Assembly (NCBI GenBank): GCA_037379885.1
Contig: JARRJC010000012.1
Location: forward strand, 1-49,511
Source of the DNA: Limibacillus sp.
GTDB taxonomy: Bacteria > Pseudomonadota > Alphaproteobacteria > Kiloniellales > CECT-8803
DNA: 49,511 nt
Reading direction: 5' to 3'
Shown: piece by piece, positions 8,390 through 17,387 of the stretch
Numbering within the stretch: position 1 is the stretch's first letter
Layout: every line of letters starts with the position of its first letter
Position numbers and translations under genes: made by a program
Notes under the pieces: model-generated
Seen by the model: the letters and a program-made list of their open reading frames with translations, nothing else
What the model was told of the DNA's origin: nothing
Database searches by the model: none

Positions 8390-11293
8390 ATGGCCCAGGC
8401 GGCCGAAGCCAAGAGCAGGGACGCAGAGACACTGGCGTTGCGCGACAGCCTGTTTCAACGGCTGAGGGAGCTGCGCGAGGGCCTTAAGGACGCGCCCAAC
8501 GCCAACCCAGTGGCGCAGAGCGCCTTTGAGATTTCCCGGCGTCTGGAACAGCGCGAGCTGAGCCTCGGCCAGCTCGCCGCGACCGCCCGGCTGCTGGCCG
8601 ACGACGCCTTTCTCGACCGGGCCCGGCGGCTCGACGACTATCTGGGGTTCTCGCCCGATCAGGACCTGGATGCGCGCATGGCGGATCAGGTGCGCGCGCT
8701 CTGCCGCGACGAGGCGGGGGCGCCGCTGCCCTTCGATGAGTTCCAGGCCTTTTGGCGGCGCGCGGCCTTCGGCATCGTCTTCACCGCCCATCCCACCTTC
8801 GGGCTTTCGCGCGGTCTGCATGGCGTCATCACCGACCTCGCGGGCGGTGGGGAGGAGGCGCAGCACGCCGCCCTCTCACGGCTGGCGGAGCTGGAGCACG
8901 AGCCGGAGCCGGAGATCACCCTGCCGCTGGAGCATGCCTGGGCGCAGGAGGCGCTGGCCAACGCGACGCGCGCCTACGACCGCCTGACCGCGATCCTGAT
9001 CGAAGAGGCGCGCGAGCGTTACCCGGAGGACTGGACGCGCTTCGACCCGCTGCCCTTCTCGCTCGCCTCCTGGGTCGGCTACGACCTGGACGGGCGCACG
9101 GATATCCGCTGGTGGGACTCCTTCCTGTTCCGGCTGACGGAAAAGGAGGGGCAGCTTGAGCGGCTGCGCCAGGGGCTTGCCGCGCTGCGTCAGGCGCAGC
9201 GCTTCGAGAAGGACGCCGACGCCGCGCTTCAGGCGCTGGAGGAACGCCTGGGCCGGGCGCTGGCCCGCTGCACGCGCGACCGCCAGGCCTTCGCCAAGGT
9301 GCCCCATGACAGGGAATCGGGCATGGCCGCGCTCGCCGAGGCGGCCAACCTCCTGACCGAAGAGGGCGCGGACCGGCTGGTCGATCCGGGCGAGATATCC
9401 GCAAAGCTGACGAGCGTGATCGAGGGGCTCGCCGACGCGGACGCCGCCGCCGCCCTGATGCGTCTGCGCGCCCAGGTGACGGCCCTGGGTCTGGGCAGCG
9501 CCCATATCCATTTCAGGATCAACGCGACGCAGGTCCACAACTCCCTCCGCGCCATGCTGGGGGAGGATGCGCTGGGCGACCTCTCCTCCCGCGTCGCGCT
9601 CTCGCGCCTGGAAAAGCGGGTCGCGCAGACCAAGCCGCAGAGCATCAACTTCGGCACGCTGGAACTGGAAACCGCGACGGCGATCCGCCAGGTGGCGCTG
9701 ATCGCCCAGCTCATCAAGCATGTGGACTCGGCGACGCCGCTGCGCTTCCTGGTGGCCGAGTGCGAATCGCCCGCGACCATCCTGGGGCTGATCCTGCTGG
9801 CCCGCCTTTTCGGGGTGGAGGAGCGCATCGACGTCTCGCCCCTGTTCGAGACGCCCGCCGCGCTGGAGCGGGGCGCGGGCCTGATCGAAGCGCTGCTGGA
9901 AAGCCCCGCCTACCGCGAGACCCTGGCCCGGCGCGGGCGGCTCTGTATCCAGACCGGCTTTTCCGACGCCGGGCGCTTCATCGGTCAGGTCGGCGCCACG
10001 CTCGCCATCGAACGCCTCCACATGAAGCTGGCGCGTCTGCTGGAGGAGGCGGAGCTCGACGAGGTGGAGCTGGTGATCTTCAACACCCACGGCGAGTCCA
10101 TGGGGCGCGGGGCCCATCCGGAATCCCTGCGCGACCGGCAGCTCTACATCCTCTCGCCCGCCGCGCGCGCCGCCTTCGCCGAGCAGGAGCGGCCGTTGAA
10201 GCACGAGTTCTCCTTCCAGGGCGGGGACGGGTTCCTCTTCTTCGGCAACGAGACGCTGGCGAGCGCGGTCCTCGCCGGGCTGCTTGAGGTCGAGTTGGAC
10301 GCGCCGCAGGCCGGGGCGGACCAGCTCTACGACGACACGGACCTCAGCCTCGACTTCTTCCTGCGGGTCAAATCCTATCAGGAGGAGCTATTCCACAGGC
10401 CCGAGTACCGGGAGGCGCTGGGCGCCTTCGGCACCAACCTGCTGTTTCCCACCGGATCGCGGAAGTCGCGCCGCCAGCACGACACGGCGAGCCCGGCGGA
10501 CCGGGGCGACCCGGCGCAGATGCGCGCGATCCCGAACAACGCGATCCTCCAGCAACTGGGCTTCGTCGCCAACATCGTCTCGGGCTTTTCCCGCGCCGCC
10601 GGTCTGGACCTGGAACGGCTGGTCGAGATGAAGCAGAAGTCCGACCGCTTCGCGCGCATCCTGCGTCTGGTCGCCGCCGCCAAGAAGCGCTCCTCTCTCC
10701 AGGTGCTCTCGGCCTACGCCGACCTCTTCGACAGCGGCTACTGGACCTCGCGCGCCTACTGCGGGGGCGAGGCCGGGCTGGGCGGTTCCTTCCGCGATCT
10801 GGCGGAGATCCTCACCGGCGACAGCCGCGCCCAGTCCGTGGGGCGGCTGGTCAATGGTCTCAGGCTCGATTCCATCGACCTGCACCGCCTGCTGGAGGAG
10901 GCGGGGCTGGAGAAGGGCAAGCGCCCCTCCGACCTGCGGCTGCGGCTCGACCTGCTGCATGCGATCCGCATCGCGCTGATCATGCACATCTACCTGCTGG
11001 CGGTTCGCCTGCCGCGCTTTTCGACGCGCAACGACCTGTCGCGCGAACAGGTGCTGGGCATGATCGTCTCGCTGGAGGTGCCGCCGGCGGTCAGCGCCCT
11101 GCGCGAAACCTTCCCCAAGCATCACCCGGCGGACACGGCGGCGCGCTTCGACGAAGCGGCCAGCTACGACCCGCTGGACCTGTCCGACTACGAGCGGCTG
11201 CACAGCGACTACCTGCAACCCATGGAGCGCGCCTACGCCGAGGTGCGGCGCATCTCCGTCGCCATCGCCCACTGTTACGGGGCGCATGGCTAA
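8390..11293 (+). CDS. Phosphoenolpyruvate carboxylase family protein with altered catalytic motifs
   Basis: A 967-residue protein, longer than typical bacterial PEPC (~880-930). The family is shown by VFTAHPTFG (His at residue 134), the MRAIPNNA segment matching the LRAIPW region, and a GFSDAGRF segment (523-530) at the place of GYSDSxKDAG. A conventional enzyme fixes bicarbonate onto PEP to give oxaloacetate. Several hallmark residues differ: the usual Lys of the GYSDS loop is Arg 529; the FHGRGG loop reads FNTHGESMGRG (564-574), replacing the catalytic His and first Arg by Asn and His; and the conserved C-terminal NTG is missing, the protein ending in AHG. The start follows GGAGAGA. It may be a divergent PEPC, or a family member with another or no activity. 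A tandem repeat overlaps its stop. Confidence 0.8.
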   Translation: MAQAAEAKSRDAETLALRDSLFQRLRELREGLKDAPNANPVAQSAFEISRRLEQRELSLGQLAATARLLADDAFLDRARRLDDYLGFSPDQDLDARMADQVRALCRDEAGAPLPFDEFQAFWRRAAFGIVFTAHPTFGLSRGLHGVITDLAGGGEEAQHAALSRLAELEHEPEPEITLPLEHAWAQEALANATRAYDRLTAILIEEARERYPEDWTRFDPLPFSLASWVGYDLDGRTDIRWWDSFLFRLTEKEGQLERLRQGLAALRQAQRFEKDADAALQALEERLGRALARCTRDRQAFAKVPHDRESGMAALAEAANLLTEEGADRLVDPGEISAKLTSVIEGLADADAAAALMRLRAQVTALGLGSAHIHFRINATQVHNSLRAMLGEDALGDLSSRVALSRLEKRVAQTKPQSINFGTLELETATAIRQVALIAQLIKHVDSATPLRFLVAECESPATILGLILLARLFGVEERIDVSPLFETPAALERGAGLIEALLESPAYRETLARRGRLCIQTGFSDAGRFIGQVGATLAIERLHMKLARLLEEAELDEVELVIFNTHGESMGRGAHPESLRDRQLYILSPAARAAFAEQERPLKHEFSFQGGDGFLFFGNETLASAVLAGLLEVELDAPQAGADQLYDDTDLSLDFFLRVKSYQEELFHRPEYREALGAFGTNLLFPTGSRKSRRQHDTASPADRGDPAQMRAIPNNAILQQLGFVANIVSGFSRAAGLDLERLVEMKQKSDRFARILRLVAAAKKRSSLQVLSAYADLFDSGYWTSRAYCGGEAGLGGSFRDLAEILTGDSRAQSVGRLVNGLRLDSIDLHRLLEEAGLEKGKRPSDLRLRLDLLHAIRIALIMHIYLLAVRLPRFSTRNDLSREQVLGMIVSLEVPPAVSALRETFPKHHPADTAARFDEAASYDPLDLSDYERLHSDYLQPMERAYAEVRRISVAIAHCYGAHG

Positions 11294-11309
11294 TGGGGCG
11301 CATGGCTAA
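11279..11309. repeat. 15-bp tandem duplication at the stop codon of the PEPC-like gene
   Basis: GGGGCGCATGGCTAA occurs at 11279-11293 and again at 11295-11309, one base apart. The first copy contains the true stop TAA. The second copy repeats the last four codons and the stop outside the gene, in a shifted frame (period 16). Confidence 0.9.
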
Positions 11310-11359
11310 GGGTCCGATTCTCCTGGAACGCCGCCGCTCTTGCGCTTAAATCTGCTTGC

Positions 11360-12199
11360 ATGATCGAAGACCTGACCGACGAACAGCTGGAACGCTACGC
11401 CCGCCACCTCGTGCTGCCGGAGATCGGCGAAGAGGGGCAGGAGGCGCTGCTGGCCGCCAAGGTGCTGGTGATCGGCGCTGGCGGGCTGGGCTCGCCGCTG
11501 CTGCTCTATCTGGCCGCCGCCGGGGTCGGCACCCTGGGCGTGGTGGACGACGACAGCGTCGACCTCTCCAACCTGCAACGCCAGGTGCTGCACAATACGG
11601 AGGCGGTTGGAGTCCACAAGGTGGACTCCGCGCTGGCCCGCCTGAAGCAGATAAACCCGGAGGTCGAGACCCGCGCCCACAAGGGCCGCCTGACGGCCGA
11701 CAACGTGATGGAGGTGCTGGGCGACTACGATCTGGTCTGCGACGGGTCGGACAACTTCGCCACGCGCTACCTGGTCAACGACGCCTGCTATCTGGCGGGC
11801 AAGACGCTGGTCTCGGCGGCCATCATGCGCTTCGACGGACAGCTCTCCACCTTCAAGGCGCACACGCGTGACGACGGGGAGGAGGCCCACCCCTGCTACC
11901 GCTGCCTCTTCGGGGAGCAGCCGCCGCGCGATCCCAAGCAGTCCTGCGCGGACGTCGGCGTGCTGGCGAGCCTGCCCGGCGTCATGGGCAGCCTGCAGGC
12001 GACGGAAGTTATCAAGGAGATCACCGGCGCGGGCGAGAGCCTCTCGGGCCGCCTGCTGCTCTACGATGCCCTCTCCACCAGCTTCCGGGTCATCAAGGCC
12101 AAGCCCGACCCGGCCTGCCCCCTCTGCGGCAGCCAGCCGACCATCAAGGAAATCGAAGCGGAAAACTACCGGCCGGAGGAAGCGGTCTGCGCGAGCTGA
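11360..12199 (+). CDS. moeB: Molybdopterin-synthase adenylyltransferase / ThiF-family E1-like enzyme
   Basis: A 279-residue E1-like enzyme that adenylates the C-terminal Gly-Gly of a ubiquitin-like sulfur carrier (MoaD or ThiS) in cofactor biosynthesis. The nucleotide-binding loop is GAGGLG (39-44), with the DDDSVDLSNLQRQVLH segment typical of MoeB/ThiF. Zinc ligands C179-x2-C182 and C253-x2-C256 are present, and C196 lies in the crossover-loop region. There is no rhodanese domain, so it is of the short MoeB type. No Shine-Dalgarno sequence is visible; a TTAAAT box (11346-11351) 8 bases before the ATG suggests a leaderless transcript. No moaD or thiS lies nearby, so the choice between molybdopterin and thiamine pathways is open. 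Confidence 0.88.
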   Translation: MIEDLTDEQLERYARHLVLPEIGEEGQEALLAAKVLVIGAGGLGSPLLLYLAAAGVGTLGVVDDDSVDLSNLQRQVLHNTEAVGVHKVDSALARLKQINPEVETRAHKGRLTADNVMEVLGDYDLVCDGSDNFATRYLVNDACYLAGKTLVSAAIMRFDGQLSTFKAHTRDDGEEAHPCYRCLFGEQPPRDPKQSCADVGVLASLPGVMGSLQATEVIKEITGAGESLSGRLLLYDALSTSFRVIKAKPDPACPLCGSQPTIKEIEAENYRPEEAVCAS

Positions 12200-12206
12200 C
12201 GGGCTT

Positions 12207-12236
12207 TTAGAACATCGCCTCTTAGAACATCGCCTC
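12207..12236. repeat. Exact 15-bp tandem duplication covering the stop of the hydroxyacid dehydrogenase gene
   Basis: TTAGAACATCGCCTC is present at 12207-12221 and 12222-12236. Read on the minus strand, the gene's last codons GAG GCG ATG TTC TAA are followed at once by an identical in-frame copy, giving two stops 15 bases apart. Confidence 0.95.
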
Positions 12237-13211
12237 CAGAACCCGGTCGGGCGGGGTGTGGCCGTCGACGAAGGTCTTGATGTTGATGATGACCTTCTCG
12301 CCCATGGCGTTGCGGCCCTCAATGGTGGCCGAGCCCATGTGCGGCAGCAGCACCACGTTCGAGAGCTTCAGGAGCTTCGGGTTGACCGCGGGCTCGTGCT
12401 CGAACACGTCGAGCCCGGCCCCGGCGATCTCGCCGCGCTCCAGCATGCGGGTCAGCGCGTTCTCGTCCACCACTTCGCCGCGCGAGGTGTTGACGATGTA
12501 GGTCGAGGACTGCAGCAGCTTCAGCCGCCGCGCCGAGAGCAGGTGGTAGGTGGCCGGCGTGTGCGGGCAGTTGATCGAGATGATGTCCATGCGCGCCAGC
12601 ATCTGATCCAGGCTTTCCCAGTAGGTCGCCTCCAACTCCTCCTCCAGGTCCTGATGTACCCGGCGGCGGTTGTGGTAGTGGATCGAAAGGCCGAAGCCCT
12701 TGGCGCGGCGCGCGACGGCCGAGCCGATGCGGCCCATGCCGATGATGCCCAGGCGCTTGCCGGTGATGCGGTGGCCCAGCATGTGGGTCGGGCTCCAGCC
12801 GCGCCACTCGCCCTCGCGCAGCAGGCGCTCGCCCTCGGTCAGGCGGCGCGGCACGGCGAGGATCAGGGCCATGGTCATGTCCGCCGTGTCCTCGGTCAGG
12901 ACGCCCGGCGTGTTGGTGACGGTGATGCCGCGCTGGCGCGCGGTCTTCAGGTCGATGTGATCGACGCCGGTGCCGAAGGAGGCGATCAGGCGAAGCTGCG
13001 GACCGGCCTGGGACAGGATCGCCGCGTCGATGCGGTCGGTCACGGTCGGCACCAGCACCTCGGCGCTCTTCACCGCCTCGACCAGTTCGGCCTGGCTCAT
13101 GGGTTCGTCGTTCAGATTGAGCCGCGCGTCGAAGAGCTCCATCATCCGCGTCTCGATGACGTCGGGAAGACGGCGGGTGACGACCACCAGCGGCTTCTTG
13201 GAATTGGGCAT
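12222..13211 (-). CDS. D-isomer specific 2-hydroxyacid dehydrogenase (glyoxylate/hydroxypyruvate reductase type)
   Basis: A 329-residue NAD(P)H-dependent enzyme interconverting a 2-oxo acid and the D-2-hydroxy acid. The cofactor loop is GMGRIG (158-163). The catalytic triad is R244 in NTSRGEVVDE, E273 in DVFEHEP and H291 in LLPHMGSAT. The long loop NRRRVHQDLEEELEATY after the cofactor domain, with basic residues following the strand that normally ends in Asp, points to NADPH use. Similarity to GyaR-type D-glycerate dehydrogenases suggests glyoxylate or hydroxypyruvate as substrate, but this is a family-level guess. It is convergent with moeB and divergent from the SH3-domain gene. The end of the gene is duplicated. 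Confidence 0.87.
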   Translation of the reverse strand: MPNSKKPLVVVTRRLPDVIETRMMELFDARLNLNDEPMSQAELVEAVKSAEVLVPTVTDRIDAAILSQAGPQLRLIASFGTGVDHIDLKTARQRGITVTNTPGVLTEDTADMTMALILAVPRRLTEGERLLREGEWRGWSPTHMLGHRITGKRLGIIGMGRIGSAVARRAKGFGLSIHYHNRRRVHQDLEEELEATYWESLDQMLARMDIISINCPHTPATYHLLSARRLKLLQSSTYIVNTSRGEVVDENALTRMLERGEIAGAGLDVFEHEPAVNPKLLKLSNVVLLPHMGSATIEGRNAMGEKVIINIKTFVDGHTPPDRVLEAMF

Positions 13212-13489
13212 GACCTGGCGCTCTCCCTTGTGCCGGCCCCTTGAGCCGGCGTTGCCGCGCCCCGGCGCCCCGGCGGGCCCCGTCTCGCGCGTGGAACTTT
13301 CGTGCAGCAGGCATTACCAAGTCCGGCAAGGTTTTGTCCAGCGGAAGCGGAGGCCTGAGCCGCAAGCTTTGACCCTGCGGGCAAGTCTGGTAAGAGCGGA
13401 GGGAGACCGGGGCGAACATCGCGCCGAGTCGCCGCGCGCTGCTTTTCCAGGGTGTGCGCGCGCTGGAAGGGGAGAGAAGGACCGGCCTC

Positions 13490-14056
13490 ATGACCGCCTT
13501 GAGAGGCTTCACGCTCTTAGCGCTCGCCGCCGCCCTCCTTATCGGGGGCGCCGGCCCCCTTGGCGCGCAGCAGGAGGGGCAGCCGCAGGCCCAGCCGGAA
13601 GTCCTGCCCGAAAACCGCAGCGTGGAGCGGCCCGGGCGCACGGGGCTGCCGCTGCCGCGTTTCGTCTCGCTCGCTTCGGGGGAAATCAATCTTCGCGCCG
13701 GGCCGGGACGCCAATACCCCATCGAAGTGGTCTACCGCCGCCAGAGCATGCCGGTCGAGGTGATCGACGAGTTCGAGAACTGGCGGCGCATCCGCGACTG
13801 GGAGGGGACCGTCGGTTGGGTGCATGGCTCGCTTCTGAGCGGGCGGCGCACGCTGAGGGTGCTGGGCGAGGAGCTGGTGGCCCTGCGCCGCGCCCCGCGC
13901 GAGGACGCGCCGCTGGTCGCCCAGGTGGAGCCCGGCGTGATCGGCGAGCTGGAGCGCTGCGACGGCGGCTGGTGCCAGGCGACCCTGGGCGGCTTCGAGG
14001 GTTGGCTGCGCCGTCAGGACTTCTACGGCACCCTGCCCAAGGAAAGTCTCAACTAG
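13490..14056 (+). CDS. Secreted SH3-domain protein
   Basis: A 188-residue exported protein. The start at 13490 is preferred over a GTG twelve codons upstream because it follows AGAAGGA and opens directly into a signal peptide (MTALRGFTLLALAAALLIG...GAQQ). After a Pro/Gln-rich linker comes an SH3b-like domain with the signature INLRAGPGRQYPIEVVY, the tryptophan segment ENWRRIRDWEGTVGWVHGSLL, and a second half-domain ending EGWLRRQDFYGTLP. Such proteins (COG3807-like) probably bind envelope components such as peptidoglycan. It lies 53 bp upstream of another exported protein, the SGNH esterase, and may be cotranscribed with it. Confidence 0.82.
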   Translation: MTALRGFTLLALAAALLIGGAGPLGAQQEGQPQAQPEVLPENRSVERPGRTGLPLPRFVSLASGEINLRAGPGRQYPIEVVYRRQSMPVEVIDEFENWRRIRDWEGTVGWVHGSLLSGRRTLRVLGEELVALRRAPREDAPLVAQVEPGVIGELERCDGGWCQATLGGFEGWLRRQDFYGTLPKESLN

Positions 14057-14109
14057 GCGCCGCCTTTGGCCTTGATCCGGCCAAGGTCAGCGCCGATATC
14101 CTTTTCGAC

Positions 14110-14763
14110 ATGAGACGTCTCAGAAACACGACTTTCGCCGCGGTCTTCGCCGCGCTGCTCGCCGGGCTTCCGCCCTTCGCGGCCCTGGCCGAACCGGTCA
14201 GGATCATGGCCTATGGCGATTCGCTGGTGCACGGCTACGGCCTGCCGCCGGGCGATGCCTTTCCCGCGCAGCTTGAAAGCGCGCTGCGGGAGGAGGGCTA
14301 CGAGGTCACGGTGATCAACGCCGGAAACTCCGGGGAGACCTCCAAGGGCGGGCGCGAGCGCCTTGCCTGGACCCTCGCCGATGCGCCCGACATCCTGGTC
14401 CTGGTGCTGGGCGCCAACGACATGCTGCGCGGGCTCGACCCGGTCAAGACGGAGGAGAACCTGGCCGCGATCCTGGAGGAGCTTCAGCGCCGCGACATCC
14501 GCGTGCTGCTGGCCGGCATGAAGGCCCAGCGGGGCCTGGGGCAGAACTACGTCACGGTCTTCGATGCGCTCTATCCCGACCTGGCGGAGCGCTACGGGGT
14601 CGCCTTCTATCCCTTCTTCCTGGAAGGTGTGGCGGCCGATCCCGCCCTCAACCAGTCCGACGGACTGCATCCCAACGCCGAGGGGGTCGGCAAGATCGTG
14701 CGGCAGATGCTGCCCGCGCTGATCCCGCTCATCGAACAGGAGCGCCAAGCCGCGGCGGGCTGA
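14110..14763 (+). CDS. Exported SGNH/GDSL esterase (arylesterase / TesA-like lysophospholipase)
   Basis: A 217-residue periplasmic hydrolase with a signal peptide (MRRLRNTTFAAVFAALLAG...ALA). The GDSL nucleophile is S38 in GDSLVHGYGLP, block II is GNSGETSKGG, block III GANDMLRG with the oxyanion Asn, and block V SDGLHPN supplies the Asp and His. This matches E. coli TesA (thioesterase I / protease I / lysophospholipase L1) and related arylesterases. It hydrolyses acyl esters or thioesters. The reading frame is open far upstream across the preceding genes, but the signal peptide fixes the start at 14110. No strong ribosome-binding site is seen. Confidence 0.88.
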   Translation: MRRLRNTTFAAVFAALLAGLPPFAALAEPVRIMAYGDSLVHGYGLPPGDAFPAQLESALREEGYEVTVINAGNSGETSKGGRERLAWTLADAPDILVLVLGANDMLRGLDPVKTEENLAAILEELQRRDIRVLLAGMKAQRGLGQNYVTVFDALYPDLAERYGVAFYPFFLEGVAADPALNQSDGLHPNAEGVGKIVRQMLPALIPLIEQERQAAAG

Positions 14764-14831
14764 GCCCGACGCGGGCGCTGCCGCCAACCCGAACGCCAAT
14801 CCGATCCGAAGAACAAGGGGAAGACAGAACC

Positions 14832-15872
14832 ATGGATTATCGACCGCTGGGCCGATCCGGCATCGACGTGAGCGCCGTTTGCCTTGGCTCCATGACCTGG
14901 GGCGAGCAGAACAGCGAGGCCGAGGGCCACGGTCAGATGGACCTGGCCTTCGACCACGGGGTGAACTTCATCGACGTGGCGGAGATGTATTCGACGCCTG
15001 TCAAGGCCGAGACCTATGGCCGGTCGGAGGAGGTGATCGGCTCCTGGATGGCCGCGCGCGGCAACCGCGACAAGGTGGTGCTGGCCACCAAGATCGTCGG
15101 CCCCTCGGACGGTTTCCCCTGGATCCGGAACGGCGAGACGCGCTTCACCAGGCGCCACATCGTCGAGGCCCTGGAAGCGAGCCTGAAGCGGCTCCGGACC
15201 GACTATGTCGATCTCTATCAGCTTCACTGGCCGGACCGTTCGACCAACACCTTCGGCAAGCTCGGCTTCACGCCGAACCCCGATGAGTCCATGACGCCGA
15301 TCGAGGAGACGCTGGCCGCCCTGGAAGAGGTCGTGGCCTCCGGCAAGGTGCGCACGGTGGGCCTCTCCAACGAGACGCCCTGGGGCACCATGAAGTTCCT
15401 CTCCCTCGCCGAGGCGGGGAAGGGGCCGCGCATGGTCTCGGTCCAGAATCCCTACAGCCTCCTGAACCGCTCCTACGAGGCGGGCATGGCGGAGGTCTCG
15501 ATCCGCGAGGACTGCGGCCTGCTGGCCTATGCGCCGCTGGCCGCCGGCGCGCTGTCGGGCAAGTACCTGGGCGGCGCGCGGCCGGAAGGCGCGCGCATGA
15601 CCCTCTACCCCCAGAACACCCGCTACATGAAGCCTGAGGGCGAGGCGGCGGTGGCGGCCTACGCCAAGGTTGCGGAGAAGCACGGAATCGGGCTGGTGGA
15701 GATGTCCCATGCCTGGGTGGTGAGCCGCCCCTTCGTCACCTCCTCCATCGTCGGCGCCACCTCCAACGAGCAGTTGATGCAGGCCCTGAAGGCCGCCGAG
15801 GTCACGCTGCCGCCCGAGGTGATCGAGGACCTGGAGGAGGTTCACAAGAGCCACACCTACCCCTGTCCTTGA
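14832..15872 (+). CDS. tas: Aldo/keto reductase, Tas family
   Basis: A 346-residue NADP(H)-dependent aldo/keto reductase of the E. coli Tas type. LGSMTWGEQNSEAEGHGQMD near the start and DVAEMYSTPV with the catalytic Asp and Tyr are hallmarks of the Tas branch. The lysine is in VVLATKIVGPS and the histidine in YQLHWPDRSTNTFGKLG. The C-terminal SIVGATSNEQL binds the cofactor phosphate. Physiological substrates of Tas proteins are poorly known. An AAGGGGAAG ribosome-binding site precedes the start, and the gene stands alone on the plus strand between the esterase and the phosphodiesterase gene. Confidence 0.9.
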   Translation: MDYRPLGRSGIDVSAVCLGSMTWGEQNSEAEGHGQMDLAFDHGVNFIDVAEMYSTPVKAETYGRSEEVIGSWMAARGNRDKVVLATKIVGPSDGFPWIRNGETRFTRRHIVEALEASLKRLRTDYVDLYQLHWPDRSTNTFGKLGFTPNPDESMTPIEETLAALEEVVASGKVRTVGLSNETPWGTMKFLSLAEAGKGPRMVSVQNPYSLLNRSYEAGMAEVSIREDCGLLAYAPLAAGALSGKYLGGARPEGARMTLYPQNTRYMKPEGEAAVAAYAKVAEKHGIGLVEMSHAWVVSRPFVTSSIVGATSNEQLMQALKAAEVTLPPEVIEDLEEVHKSHTYPCP

Positions 15873-15956
15873 GCCCCGGAGAGGGGTGACAAGTCTTTCA
15901 CGGCGCGATGCGAAATGGCATGATTCCGGAACGACTCGGATAAGGGAGGAATCGCC

Positions 15957-16508
15957 ATGCGGCTTTTCGTTGCTGTCCCGGTGCCAGAGCATATCGGAGA
16001 CGAGTTGGCGGACCTCTGTTCAGGCATTCCCGGCGCCCGCTGGGTCCCGCCGGAGAACTTCCACATCACCCTGAGGTTCCTGGGCGAACTCGACGGCGCG
16101 CAGGCCGATGACGTGCACGAGGCGCTCTCGGGCATCTCGGCTCCCTCCTTCGAGCTGAGCCTCGCCACGGTGGGGCGTTTCGGGGACGCCAAGAAGGCCC
16201 GCTCGATCTGGGCCGGGGTCGATCCCAACCCCTCGCTCACCCATCTGCGCGACAAGGTGGAGTCCGCCGCCGTGCGCGCCGGTCTGCCGCCCGAGCCGCG
16301 CCGCTTCAAGCCGCATGTCACCCTGGCGCGCTTCAAGAACGGCAGCGGCATGGCGCCGGAAATTCACGACTTCATCACGCGCCATGCGCTCTACCGCTCC
16401 GAACCCTTTTCAGTGCGGGAGTTCACGCTCTTTCAGTCCTTCCTGGGCGGGGAGGGGGCGATCTACCGTCCCGAAGCGGACTACGAACTCTTCCGCCGCG
16501 CGGCCTGA
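15957..16508 (+). CDS. thpR: RNA 2',3'-cyclic phosphodiesterase (LigT/ThpR, 2H family)
   Basis: A 183-residue 2H phosphoesterase beginning MRLFVAVPVPEHI. The two signature tetrapeptides are HITL (H36, T38) and HVTL (H120, T122), the catalytic histidines on symmetric lobes. Family members hydrolyse 2',3'-cyclic phosphates at RNA ends to 2'-phosphates and can ligate tRNA halves in vitro; the biological substrate is unclear. AAGGGAGGAA lies just ahead of the ATG. It is convergent with the fructosamine kinase gene, with stops only a few bases apart. Confidence 0.92.
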   Translation: MRLFVAVPVPEHIGDELADLCSGIPGARWVPPENFHITLRFLGELDGAQADDVHEALSGISAPSFELSLATVGRFGDAKKARSIWAGVDPNPSLTHLRDKVESAAVRAGLPPEPRRFKPHVTLARFKNGSGMAPEIHDFITRHALYRSEPFSVREFTLFQSFLGGEGAIYRPEADYELFRRAA

Positions 16509-16510
16509 CC

Positions 16511-17365
16511 TCAGACCAGCCGCCTTGCGATCCGGCCCGCCGACGCGCCATAGCCGCCGCCGAAGAGGGCTGCGTGCACCAAAAGCGGATAGGTCAGGTA
16601 GAGTTCCCGCCTGACTTCGAAGAAGCCCGGCCGGATCGGCCGCAGTTCCCCGTAGCTTTCGAAGAAGGCCTCGCCGAACGGCCCGAAGAGCGTGCCGAAG
16701 GCCAATTCGATCTCAGGATCGCCGTAGTAGACCGCGGGGTCGATGAAGGCCGCGACCTTTCCGGCGTCGAACAGGATGTTCCCCGACCAGGCGTCGCCGT
16801 GCAGCAGGGCGGGTGCTTCCGGCTCCTCCAGAAAATCTTCAAGACGCCCGGCCAGGCGCTCCAGCGCGGCCCGGTCGTCCCGCGCGAGACCGCCGCGCTC
16901 TCCCGCCAGACGGATCGTCGGCAGCAGGCGCTGCTCGCGGAAGAAGTCGATCCAGCTTTCGGTCCAGGGGTTGGGCTGGTGCAGGGCGCCGATCAGCGTG
17001 TCGCGCTCCAGCCCGAAGGCCGGGGCGGTAACGCCGTGGAGCCGCGCCAGATGGTGCGCGGCGTCGCGCTCGCCCGCCTCGCCGCCCTGCCCGTCGTGCG
17101 GCACGAAGGTCATGACCAGCAGGTCGTCTTCGGCCAGGAGCAGTTCGGGCAGCGGCAGGGCGCTCTCGCGGGCGAGATAGGCCAGCATGTAGCCTTCGAT
17201 TGAGAGGCCGCCGCCGGGCGCGGTCTTCGAGACGACCTCCCGCCCGTCCGACAGGGTCAGGCGGCGCGCGTCCGCGATGCAGCCGCCGGCCAGCGGGCGC
17301 TGTTCGAGGATCCGCGCGCCGAGCGCTGCCTCCAAACGGTCCCTATGAGAAAAGGCTCCGGACAT
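16511..17365 (-). CDS. Fructosamine kinase family protein
   Basis: A 284-residue protein with an aminoglycoside-phosphotransferase-like kinase fold. The catalytic loop is LLHGDAWSGNILFD and the metal-binding segment AFIDPAVYYGDPEIELAFG, in the exact form of the FN3K/YniA family. The C-terminal RRELYLTYPLLVHAALFGGGYG is also typical. Such kinases phosphorylate fructosamines or ribulosamines on proteins or metabolites so that the sugar adduct falls off (protein deglycation). The N-terminal ATP-binding lysine is in EVVSKTAPGG. It is followed on the same strand, 22 bp upstream in gene order, by a low-Mr phosphatase; such pairs are frequent in proteobacteria, suggesting coupled repair, though this is inference. 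Confidence 0.9.
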   Translation of the reverse strand: MSGAFSHRDRLEAALGARILEQRPLAGGCIADARRLTLSDGREVVSKTAPGGGLSIEGYMLAYLARESALPLPELLLAEDDLLVMTFVPHDGQGGEAGERDAAHHLARLHGVTAPAFGLERDTLIGALHQPNPWTESWIDFFREQRLLPTIRLAGERGGLARDDRAALERLAGRLEDFLEEPEAPALLHGDAWSGNILFDAGKVAAFIDPAVYYGDPEIELAFGTLFGPFGEAFFESYGELRPIRPGFFEVRRELYLTYPLLVHAALFGGGYGASAGRIARRLV

Positions 17366-17387
17366 TCCAGAGCCACTATGCCCCGTT

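Noticed and set aside
12970-14109. Long upstream in-frame extension of the SGNH esterase
   Set aside because: It runs antisense over the dehydrogenase gene and across the SH3 gene in another frame; the signal peptide places the start at 14110.
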